A DNA stretch of 64,000 nt from Gammaproteobacteria bacterium (GTDB lineage: Bacteria; Pseudomonadota; Gammaproteobacteria; SZUA-140), in assembly GCA_016218365.1 (NCBI GenBank), contig JACREF010000017.1, forward strand, positions 1 through 64,000. The letters are read 5' to 3'. Position 1 is the first letter of the stretch. The number at the start of each line of letters is the position of its first letter. Made by a program: the position numbers and the translations under genes. The notes under the pieces were generated by a model that was not told the origin of the DNA, ran no database searches, and saw only the letters and a list, made by a program, of their open reading frames with translations. Below are positions 30,627 through 38,784 of the stretch, one piece after another.

Positions 30627-31499
30627 TCACAACAGGGAATAGTCAAACGACCTGCCCGCACATGCGGATTCTACAATCTCCTTTACCGGTGAAAATTCAA
30701 ACTCCGCCAGCAGCCGTTTGATCCTGCCCGCATAGCGCTCAATGTTGTTGTAATGCCTGAAGCGTGAAAAACCCTTCAGTCCGACCTCCGGGTGATCGCG
30801 ATCGATCTCCCAGGGATGGAAATAAAACATGAAACGGCGCTGCTGCCTTGCACTTACATATCTGAACAGGTATCTGCTGAGGATTTCTGGATAGAGTCGG
30901 AAATAACCACCACCAGTGACCGGCAGGGTAAAGCCAAGGATATTGGTCACTGTGATTGGCCACTCCATGATGGCATAGCCTGCCGGAGTCTTCGCGCAAT
31001 GGGGATTGATCTCCACCCCCGTGAGGCCGTAACGGTCATGCCTGATGGGAAAAATACTCGAATCATACTTGAAACCGGCCTCTGCCAGCACATCCAGCGC
31101 CCACAGTGATCTCCTTGTGATCGAATAGCTTGCTGCACGATAGCCCGATATCTCATCACCAATGGCATCCTCGATGATCTTCTTGGCATCCCGGGTCTCG
31201 CTGGCAAACTCCTCCGGTGACTGCTGATAGACCAGCTTGTGACTCAAGCCATGGCACGCGACCTCATGACCTGCAAGCACAATCTCCCTGATCAGTCCGG
31301 GATGACGTCGGGCCACAACACCCAGGACAAAAAATGTTGCCTGTACACCAGAGGCGGCAAACAACTCCAGCACCTTGCGGGTATTATCCTGCACACGCTC
31401 CGGTAAGTCTTGCCACTGCGATCGAGGCAATACCGACTCAACTGCCGTAGCATGGTAATAATCCTCTACATCAACCGTCAATGCGTGTGCACGCGTCAT
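30627..31499 (-). CDS. XrtA system polysaccharide deacetylase
   Basis: MTRAHALTVDVEDYYHATA, GHEVACHGLSHKLVYQQSPEEF, GYRAASYSIT. Confidence 0.93.
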   Translation of the reverse strand: MTRAHALTVDVEDYYHATAVESVLPRSQWQDLPERVQDNTRKVLELFAASGVQATFFVLGVVARRHPGLIREIVLAGHEVACHGLSHKLVYQQSPEEFASETRDAKKIIEDAIGDEISGYRAASYSITRRSLWALDVLAEAGFKYDSSIFPIRHDRYGLTGVEINPHCAKTPAGYAIMEWPITVTNILGFTLPVTGGGYFRLYPEILSRYLFRYVSARQQRRFMFYFHPWEIDRDHPEVGLKGFSRFRHYNNIERYAGRIKRLLAEFEFSPVKEIVESACAGRSFDYSLL

Positions 31500-32461
31500 G
31501 CAGAGATCTTGTTTCTGTCTACCATCTTACGCAGCATGCGCACGACCAGTGTATTCACTTTTTCCATAGACCGTACCCGACCCTCCATGACCGACACTCT
31601 CTCCAGCAACGGATCCTCCTTGTCACCCAACTGCTCCTCTGGATCGAAGATCATCTCACCTTTCAACTCCCCAATCACCTCAACCACCTCAACAGCGGTC
31701 ACCTCTTTCTTCCCCTGCAAAAAGCAATTCAGCAATATCCTGTCACACATCCTGTTGATACGACGTGGCAACCCGGAAGTTTCTGCATAGATCAGCATGC
31801 TGACTTCACTGGTAAAAAGTTTCTGTCCGTTCCAGCCGTGCCTACGCATGCGAAAATCTATGTATTGACAAACCTCCTCAGCCATCAGAGGTGTCAGATG
31901 AAAATATGCCACCACCCGCTGCCGGATCTGTTCCATCTCGATACCACTGAGCCTGGCCTTTAACAGCGCCTGGCCAACCAAAATGACCTGTAATACCGGG
32001 ACATCATTCACCATGACGTTCGCCAGCACCATCAACTCCTCAATCGCTTCCCGGGACAGTGTCTGTGCCTCATCAATGACGAGTATGGCCGTCCTGTCAT
32101 GCCACACCAGATCGGCGAACAGCCGCTGCAATCTAAGCGCAAGATCAACCTTGCCAAGACCATGCTCATACACATCAAATGCCACGGCGACTGCGCGTAT
32201 TACATCTTCGTCCTTGAGAATTGCCGGGGGTATGAACGCCACCAGATGGCGTTCATGATCAATCTGTTTGATTACATTTCTGATCAACACAGTTTTTCCA
32301 GAGCCAATCTCGCCTGTGATAACTATAAAGCCCTCATGCTGCATGATCCCGTAACGAAGATATGCCAGAGCCTTGGCATGGATAGCACTGCGAAAAAAAC
32401 AATCAGGGTCCGGAGACAATCTGAACGGGTTACTGTCCAGACCAAAGAAATCTTCATACAT
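31496..32461 (-). CDS. XrtA-associated ATPase (ExeA/GspA-like AAA)
   Basis: MYEDFFGLDSNPFRLSPDPDCFFRS, GEIGSGKTVLIR, ILVIDEAQTLSREAIEEL. Confidence 0.93.
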   Translation of the reverse strand: MYEDFFGLDSNPFRLSPDPDCFFRSAIHAKALAYLRYGIMQHEGFIVITGEIGSGKTVLIRNVIKQIDHERHLVAFIPPAILKDEDVIRAVAVAFDVYEHGLGKVDLALRLQRLFADLVWHDRTAILVIDEAQTLSREAIEELMVLANVMVNDVPVLQVILVGQALLKARLSGIEMEQIRQRVVAYFHLTPLMAEEVCQYIDFRMRRHGWNGQKLFTSEVSMLIYAETSGLPRRINRMCDRILLNCFLQGKKEVTAVEVVEVIGELKGEMIFDPEEQLGDKEDPLLERVSVMEGRVRSMEKVNTLVVRMLRKMVDRNKISA

Positions 32462-32463
32462 GA

Positions 32464-33855
32464 TCAGAATTCCATGCTTAAGGTGGCTTGATAGGACGCC
32501 TCGGAATAACCAGGACTGGCCAGCGAGGCCTCGCTGTCCTGCTGCCGGTAGGTGATATTTCCAGCAACATGATGACTCACAGCCAGACTCATCGTCACAT
32601 CGGCAAGCTGATTCTTGGTGCCAACCGGGCTGGTCGACATCCTGGTTTCAATATTCCACCAACCGACGCTGAGCGTCGACCTTCTCGACAGCTTATAACT
32701 TGCCTTTACCCCGGCACTATCAATAAATTCTTTGCCACTACTGGCGACAAAGTCATCGCGAACCTGCGTCAAATAATCAACCCCGAGCGCCACCCTCCTG
32801 GCCGTGTAATTGCAATGCAGCGCGGTCTTGCGGTTTCTGACCGCGCCGGTCGCCCACTGCTCCACACCGGGCAGATTTTTCCATACATCACCGCGACCGG
32901 CCAGCGAGGCAGAGATCAGTTCCGCGCGGCTCTGTATCTGATCATCAATCTCAGCCCCCAGATCAAACCTCCCCCCCTTGTAATCAAGCTTGCCCTGATA
33001 GACATCCCCATAATATCTATTCGCAGCATGGAACTGTAAATCCACCCCATGGCCATCGGCAATCTGGAATCCAGCACCGACATTACCGCCACCCTCACCC
33101 TTCGACACCCCTGCCACTGTTGAATCATTTTGATCATAGCCCAGCGACATAGTCAGCCTGGCGGAACGGGGAAATGAATATGAATACGCGATGCCAGCCG
33201 TTGCATTTTCAACGCTATTCCCGGGCAGCTTGTAATAGTCGGTGGACGTGGCATTGGCATTCAGGCTCCACTCAGACCTGCTTTGCGGTGAATTAAGCCG
33301 CATGTCTGCCCGGTATTTTCCGATGACCGCATCAGCATTGCTACCCAGCAGTGACACCACGTTTTCCTCTGCCTCCAGCCTGATCTCATGCCCGCTGCCA
33401 CGCAGCAGATTAAGTTTGGGACTCAAGCCTACAACCGAGACATAGGCCGGCTCCACGTATGTATTATAGCGGTTCAGTGACATTCCACTCTGCGCCGAAC
33501 CATACTGGTTACCGAGGAACCCGGTCAGATCAAGCTTGAAATTGCCATCCTCTGTGGCCAGCTCGGCCATGCCATCGAAATGATGCAGCTGCCGGTTCCA
33601 GTTATTATTGTCCTGGAAGTACACCTCGTCCAGACTATACTGGGCATGCAGTTGACTATGATGACCCTGGCGATCCACCGTCAGCCCAGGCTCGATCTCC
33701 GTGATCAGGTCAGACGTCTGCTGAGCGCCGGCTGGTGCCAGGCTGACATTATCACTATAGGTCCCCGAGGCATTGAGTCTGGGGAGGATCGTCCAGCCCG
33801 CCTCGACGATCCGGGCAAACCCAAGCAACGCAATAAAAATCAGGTACCGGCGCAT
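32464..33855 (-). CDS. PEP-CTERM system-associated outer-membrane beta-barrel protein
   Basis: Signal peptide; SGTYSDNVSLAP, repetitive beta-strand pattern, C-terminal aromatic ATLSMEF; syntenic position. Confidence 0.85.
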   Translation of the reverse strand: MRRYLIFIALLGFARIVEAGWTILPRLNASGTYSDNVSLAPAGAQQTSDLITEIEPGLTVDRQGHHSQLHAQYSLDEVYFQDNNNWNRQLHHFDGMAELATEDGNFKLDLTGFLGNQYGSAQSGMSLNRYNTYVEPAYVSVVGLSPKLNLLRGSGHEIRLEAEENVVSLLGSNADAVIGKYRADMRLNSPQSRSEWSLNANATSTDYYKLPGNSVENATAGIAYSYSFPRSARLTMSLGYDQNDSTVAGVSKGEGGGNVGAGFQIADGHGVDLQFHAANRYYGDVYQGKLDYKGGRFDLGAEIDDQIQSRAELISASLAGRGDVWKNLPGVEQWATGAVRNRKTALHCNYTARRVALGVDYLTQVRDDFVASSGKEFIDSAGVKASYKLSRRSTLSVGWWNIETRMSTSPVGTKNQLADVTMSLAVSHHVAGNITYRQQDSEASLASPGYSEASYQATLSMEF

Positions 33856-33886
33856 GTTAACTGGACGCTGTCACATCACTATGACC

Positions 33887-34762
33887 TCATCCCTTCCCCT
33901 TCTTGCCCTCGGTATAATACCGGCCATAATACGCGCCGTAATAATCGCCACCCACCGCGGTGATCCGGTCACGCTTGGTGAGGATCATGCCGATGGCAGA
34001 CTCATTTTTTATAACTGATAGTGTCTGCTGCAGGGCGGCTTGCGGCGTCTTCCCCGCCTCAACGACGACCAAGGTCTGACCCACATGATGTATCAGGGCT
34101 GCAGCCTGGCTGGTCATCAGCACTGGTGTTGAATCAATCAGAATGATCCTGTTTCCATAACGTTCGGACAACTCGCTGGCCAATTGTTCCATGCGCTTGC
34201 TGGAAAGCAACTCTGTCGAATAATCATGATCAGCGCCCGCAGGCACCACCTTCAATTTTTCAATACTGGTGCTGTACAACACCTCGGAGATATCCTTCTT
34301 TCCCTCCAGCACCTCTATCAAACCCGGGGCCCGATCAACCCCAAGGATTTTCGACAGATTTCTTCTGATCATATCGCCGTCTATCAACATCACGGTACTG
34401 TCCTGCTCCATCGCGATACTGAGAGCAAGATTCAAGGTGGTCAGGGTCTTGCCCTCTCCGGGCAGACTGCTAACCACTGCCACCAGGTTGCTGCGCGCCA
34501 AATGCTGGCTCTTTTCACCAAAACTTTTATTCAATATCGGCCTCTTAATTGCCCGATACTCTTCCTCAAGCAGCCTGCGCTCCTGGTCGTTTTCTGTGGA
34601 ATAATTCTTGAATTGTTCCAGATCAATACACCTGCCTCTGGCATTTGCGTTTCGATTTCTGCCCGCAGTTGATGGTCCTGAAGTAGCCGCGCCCTTTCTG
34701 TCGCCACCCCACTTCATGCCGACCTTGTCGAGCAACGCCATCGCCTTTTCAATACTGTTCAT
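33887..34762 (-). CDS. XrtA-associated tyrosine autokinase (BY-kinase)
   Basis: VVSSLPGEGKTLTTLNLALSIAMEQDSTVMLIDGD; C-terminal Tyr cluster DYYGAYYGRYY. Confidence 0.93.
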   Translation of the reverse strand: MNSIEKAMALLDKVGMKWGGDRKGAATSGPSTAGRNRNANARGRCIDLEQFKNYSTENDQERRLLEEEYRAIKRPILNKSFGEKSQHLARSNLVAVVSSLPGEGKTLTTLNLALSIAMEQDSTVMLIDGDMIRRNLSKILGVDRAPGLIEVLEGKKDISEVLYSTSIEKLKVVPAGADHDYSTELLSSKRMEQLASELSERYGNRIILIDSTPVLMTSQAAALIHHVGQTLVVVEAGKTPQAALQQTLSVIKNESAIGMILTKRDRITAVGGDYYGAYYGRYYTEGKKGKG

Positions 34763-34790
34763 ATCACTGCCATCCTCAGCCTTGCACCGA

Positions 34791-36335
34791 TCAGGTCACA
34801 AATTGCACAACGGTTATTCCGGTATAGACAACCAGCAATAGTAACCATGCCAGCAGATAGCGCCGCACGCCCTTCTTCATAGCATTCTTCCCCGCTGCAG
34901 TATGAATGACGCTGACCGCCCCATAAACCGGCAAGCCGGTTACCGTCCGCAGCGTCTGGGCGTCATAGATGACTGGACTGGACTGCGCGCTGAACAACGC
35001 AGCAACGATCCCCGCGGCAAGTGCTGCCAGCAATACCACCGCATTCAGCAGATATCTGTTCGGAAACGCCGGGTTGCTGGGCACCCAGGGCGGGTCGACC
35101 ACCCTGAATTTGATGTCGTCTCCGACATCACCGACAACACCCGATAATTTTGCCGACTCCAGGCGATTGAGTAATTCTTCGTATTTTTCCTTGGTTACGC
35201 TGGTATCGCGATTTAGTCGTTGCAGCTCCACTTCGACCCCGGGCAAGGTATTAACATTACTCTCCATGCCATGGACTTTCCGATTGTATTCATCCATACG
35301 TACCTTGATCGAGGCGATCCTGGCATCGGCCTGTGACAGCGAAAGCCTGAGTTGCTGGGTCAGGTCACTGACAGGAGGTGGCGCATCATCAGGGGCATTC
35401 CTGACTCTGGCTACAATCCTGGCCTCCTCACGGGCGCGCTGCCCCTCAAGGTCGGTTATGGTATTTTTTAACTTCACTACCTCCGGATGCTCTTCGGTAT
35501 ACGCCAGTAGCCGGGCATCCAGCTGATCTTTCAGCTCGGCAATCTTCTGATCCAGACTCCTGATCTCCGGTGAGGTGAAATTCTGGCTGCGTTTGATCTT
35601 TGCTTCGGCTTCAGCCAGCTGCCGGCTGTATTCAGCCCGTTCCTGTTCCGCCTGCCTTAACTCCAGCCTGGACTGATCCAGTCCATCACGTAACGACTGC
35701 AAACGGCTGTAATATCCACCGCTCTGATCGGGCATTAGCCCAATGTTCGTCTGTTTGAATTCCAGCAACTTGTTCTCGGACTCATGAAGCCTGGCTTCAT
35801 ACTCACGGATCTGCTCTTCAAGAAATTTCTGCGCTGATGCTGACTCTTTACGGGTATCACCCAGGGTATTTTCCATAAAGATGTTCAGGGCCTCCTGCAC
35901 AACCTGCTTGGCCTTGGCCGACTGGTGATGACTGTAGGAAATCAGATACAGGTTAGGTTCCTTGACGTTTGACTCGATCTCGATCTTGCTGGTCAGCTCG
36001 TCAAGCACCTCCTCCATATCCTTATCTGTTCTTGTATTGATGTCGAAATCCACTGCACGCGCGATCTTCTCGAGATTCGGGCGACTGAGCAGGGTCCGGC
36101 TCATCAGGGACAGTCGCTCCTTGACATCCGGCTGTACGGCGATGTCTTTGAGCAAGGGTCTCAGTATCGATTCCGAGTCAACATAAACTCGGGCACTGGC
36201 CTGATATTGATCCGGGATTATATAGACACCGATCCATCCGCCTATGGCCACCAGCCAGGCAATGGCCAGTGCCAGCCAGCGGTAACGCCAGAAATCCTGT
36301 GCACGATCAATTAACTGCCTGATCCCCTCGACCAT
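34791..36335 (-). CDS. Wzz/chain-length determinant protein, XrtA-associated
   Basis: N-terminal WLALAIAWLVAIGGWIGVYIIPDQYQASARVYVDSESILRPLLKDIAV; coiled coil; C-terminal TMs. Confidence 0.93.
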   Translation of the reverse strand: MVEGIRQLIDRAQDFWRYRWLALAIAWLVAIGGWIGVYIIPDQYQASARVYVDSESILRPLLKDIAVQPDVKERLSLMSRTLLSRPNLEKIARAVDFDINTRTDKDMEEVLDELTSKIEIESNVKEPNLYLISYSHHQSAKAKQVVQEALNIFMENTLGDTRKESASAQKFLEEQIREYEARLHESENKLLEFKQTNIGLMPDQSGGYYSRLQSLRDGLDQSRLELRQAEQERAEYSRQLAEAEAKIKRSQNFTSPEIRSLDQKIAELKDQLDARLLAYTEEHPEVVKLKNTITDLEGQRAREEARIVARVRNAPDDAPPPVSDLTQQLRLSLSQADARIASIKVRMDEYNRKVHGMESNVNTLPGVEVELQRLNRDTSVTKEKYEELLNRLESAKLSGVVGDVGDDIKFRVVDPPWVPSNPAFPNRYLLNAVVLLAALAAGIVAALFSAQSSPVIYDAQTLRTVTGLPVYGAVSVIHTAAGKNAMKKGVRRYLLAWLLLLVVYTGITVVQFVT

Positions 36336-36338
36336 AGG

Positions 36339-37043
36339 CTAAAACCATGACTCCGGAATGATCAGGATATCACCCGGCAATAGATCAAGATTTGCCGAGA
36401 TGTCGCCGGATTTGATCAAGGCATCAAGATTGATCGGGATCTCCGTCTGTTTGCCGCCAACCTTGCGCACCAGGCGCGCCTTGTTACCAGCGGCAAATTC
36501 TGTCATGCCACCCACTGCAATCATCAGATCCAGCAATGTCATGTGGTCGCGATAGGGTAGCGCCTGGGGCTTGGTGGCCTCACCGACGACCCTGACCTGT
36601 TCGCTGAACCGTCCGACGAACTCCTTGACGATGACGGTGACCACAGGGTTCTTTACATATTTGGCGAGCCGCTCCTCCATCTCCCGCGCCAGCTGGGACG
36701 GTGACTTGCCACTGGCCACGATGTCTTCGACCAGCGGGGTCGTCAGCCGGCCATCCGGCCGTACTGGCACCATTGTTGACAGATCAGGATTGCCCCAGAC
36801 AAAGATCTGCAACATATCACCAGGACCAATCAGATAAGCCTGGCTTGCCCGAGCATCCGCACCCTTGGGAAGTGTGGCGCTATCTGGTCCAGCCCCCGTC
36901 ACGCCAGCCACCTGACCTGGTTTGTTGGGATCAAGACTGCAGCCGATTACGGCAACTCCAAGCAGGAGCGCCAACAAAAAATAATATAAGCGTCTGATAC
37001 TCATGATTCTATCGCAACTCTCCTCCACCTTCAGCCGCTGCAA
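36339..37043 (-). CDS. Polysaccharide export lipoprotein (Wza/EpsE-like), XrtA-associated
   Basis: Lipobox VIGCS; YLIGPGDMLQIFVWGNPDLSTMVPVRPDGRLTTPLVEDIVASG. Confidence 0.93.
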   Translation of the reverse strand: MQRLKVEESCDRIMSIRRLYYFLLALLLGVAVIGCSLDPNKPGQVAGVTGAGPDSATLPKGADARASQAYLIGPGDMLQIFVWGNPDLSTMVPVRPDGRLTTPLVEDIVASGKSPSQLAREMEERLAKYVKNPVVTVIVKEFVGRFSEQVRVVGEATKPQALPYRDHMTLLDLMIAVGGMTEFAAGNKARLVRKVGGKQTEIPINLDALIKSGDISANLDLLPGDILIIPESWF

Positions 37044-37198
37044 AAGAACGACTGATCCCTTGCCTGAGCATAATCAATCGAAGTCTACGATAATGTGGGT
37101 AATTATATCAGTAAATCTCTGATGGTGATTTCATTTCTTACTTTTCATCCGGCTACCAAACCAGAACTGGCCTAGGGATTAATCACCCTATACCACAC

Positions 37199-37229
37199 AA
37201 AAAAAGCCCCGCAACAGCGGGGCTTTTTT
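37199..37229. terminator. Rho-independent terminator (bidirectional)
   Basis: AAAAAAGCCCCGC-AACA-GCGGGGCTTTTTT. Confidence 0.85.
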
Positions 37230-37251
37230 CAGAAACAATACCGGTCGCGTC

Positions 37252-37806
37252 TCAGGCCGAGCGCTTGACCCGACGTCTTGCCAAGCCAGCGGCTACCATA
37301 CCGCCGCCCAGCAGCAACAGCGTAGCCGGCGCCGGTGTTTCCTTGGGTGGCTTGCAGCGGGTATCAAACTCGAAATCCCCGTGATGGTCCTTGTCATCAC
37401 GGTGAAATACCCAGTGCCCTTCGGTATCCTGATGGTCCGGGCCATGCACCACGCCCCAGCCTTCCAGCTTGATCTTGTCGCCTGAGTCTTCGTGAATATC
37501 AATGCTGGTCACATCGATGCAGAATGGACTTGAATCGATCTGCCATGTCGGGGCATTCCCATCATACGCCGTCTCGATCACATCATGCCCAACATGTGAG
37601 CCAAAATCATCGGTACCCTCGGTCACGTTGCCCTTCTTAAAGCCCCCCAGCAGTGAACCATTAGAAGAATAATTTGTTGAAGAGTTGTGGCTGAACTCGC
37701 CTTCAAACTTTACCCTGCCGTGAATCGGGCTGGCATCCGCATAATTCGCCACACACAGCGGCAACATGGCAATACCAATAGATATAATAGCAGCATGGGA
37801 CTTCAT
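37252..37806 (-). CDS. PEP-CTERM-like sorting-domain protein (PAPATL variant)
   Basis: Signal peptide; C-term TPAPATLLLLGGGMVAAGLARRRVKRSA. Confidence 0.9.
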   Translation of the reverse strand: MKSHAAIISIGIAMLPLCVANYADASPIHGRVKFEGEFSHNSSTNYSSNGSLLGGFKKGNVTEGTDDFGSHVGHDVIETAYDGNAPTWQIDSSPFCIDVTSIDIHEDSGDKIKLEGWGVVHGPDHQDTEGHWVFHRDDKDHHGDFEFDTRCKPPKETPAPATLLLLGGGMVAAGLARRRVKRSA

Positions 37807-37961
37807 AAGAACCTCTCATACCAGCAATCTTTATGAGTCAGGATGAGTCAGGGCCGGCGCCCACTATGCCGCGCCGGCCTCGAACTTGCTCAGAACATTC
37901 CAGCCCAAACTGTTTTTTATATATAACCAGCCTAAACTGTTAACACATCTTCATTCAACAC

Positions 37962-38531
37962 TTAGCAGGCAGCGGCATCAGCACGCTTTGCTCTGCTGCG
38001 GCTGGCAAAACCCACAGCGATCAGGCCAAAGCCTAGCAGCGCCAGAGTGGCGGGTGCAGGAGTTTCAGAGATTGAATCAAAGCCCACAATCATTGTGTAC
38101 TTGTCAGCCGTAATGTTCCACTTTCCGAACGCGTCAGACTTTCCACCATACTTATCATGGAAAATGCCGGTTCCAGTCAAACCTATCTGAGTGGCATTTT
38201 GAACTGTAACCACCACGCTGGTCAGATCAAATTTCCAGCTTGTAGTCTCCCACAATGGCAACACTGGCAAAGAACTTGGCGACCATGTAAATGCAGAAAA
38301 ACTGACGGTACCCGTTTCCGCACTCAGATCACCTACCGCTGCCAACACCTTTCCGGTAAAGGCATTAAATCCAGTTGCAGTCAGCGTATTGCCAGTGTTG
38401 GTAGGGAACGTAGCTGGCGTCCATGTACTATCTTCGCCAAACAGGATTCCACCCACAATAGGCGCAGCACATACGCCACCCGTCGCTGCCAACAGCGCTA
38501 ACCCGGCTGCATAGGACATCATCTTGTTCAT
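37962..38531 (-). CDS. PEP-CTERM-like sorting-domain protein (PAPATL variant)
   Basis: Signal peptide; C-term ETPAPATLALLGFGLIAVGFASRSRAKR. Confidence 0.9.
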   Translation of the reverse strand: MNKMMSYAAGLALLAATGGVCAAPIVGGILFGEDSTWTPATFPTNTGNTLTATGFNAFTGKVLAAVGDLSAETGTVSFSAFTWSPSSLPVLPLWETTSWKFDLTSVVVTVQNATQIGLTGTGIFHDKYGGKSDAFGKWNITADKYTMIVGFDSISETPAPATLALLGFGLIAVGFASRSRAKRADAAAC

Positions 38532-38571
38532 CGCATCCCCCTCAAAATTCGTTATGCTACGGCCGTACTAC

Positions 38572-38587
38572 TGCAGGACTCGTGCCA
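38572..38587 (-). promoter_or_regulatory. Putative sigma-54 (-24/-12) promoter
   Basis: Minus strand TGGCACGAGTCCTGCA: TGGCACG-N4-CTGCA, about 40 bp upstream of the PEP-CTERM gene. Confidence 0.7.
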
Positions 38588-38784
38588 TAAATTATTTATC
38601 ATATAATACAACATGTTATTTATGAACCGGGCCTTGATCGCTGCTAAAATGTAAAGCAATCATACAGCCAACCAGCCCATAGACCACGCGCAGAACAAAC
38701 CCGCCCTATTTACAGAAGTTATCCTTTTAAATTCAAAAAGATATTCTACGACAAGGTTTGTCATGATTTTTTACAACACCCTGG

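Noticed and set aside
32971-32977. C7 run in the outer-membrane protein gene as another phase-variable tract
   Set aside because: Seven bases is short and a similar run occurs elsewhere (e.g. near 17323); weak evidence compared with the G10 and G9 tracts.
37824-37840. Possible sigma-54 site upstream of the 37252-37806 PEP-CTERM gene
   Set aside because: TTGC is present, but the -24 half (ACTC at the required spacing) does not match TGGC.
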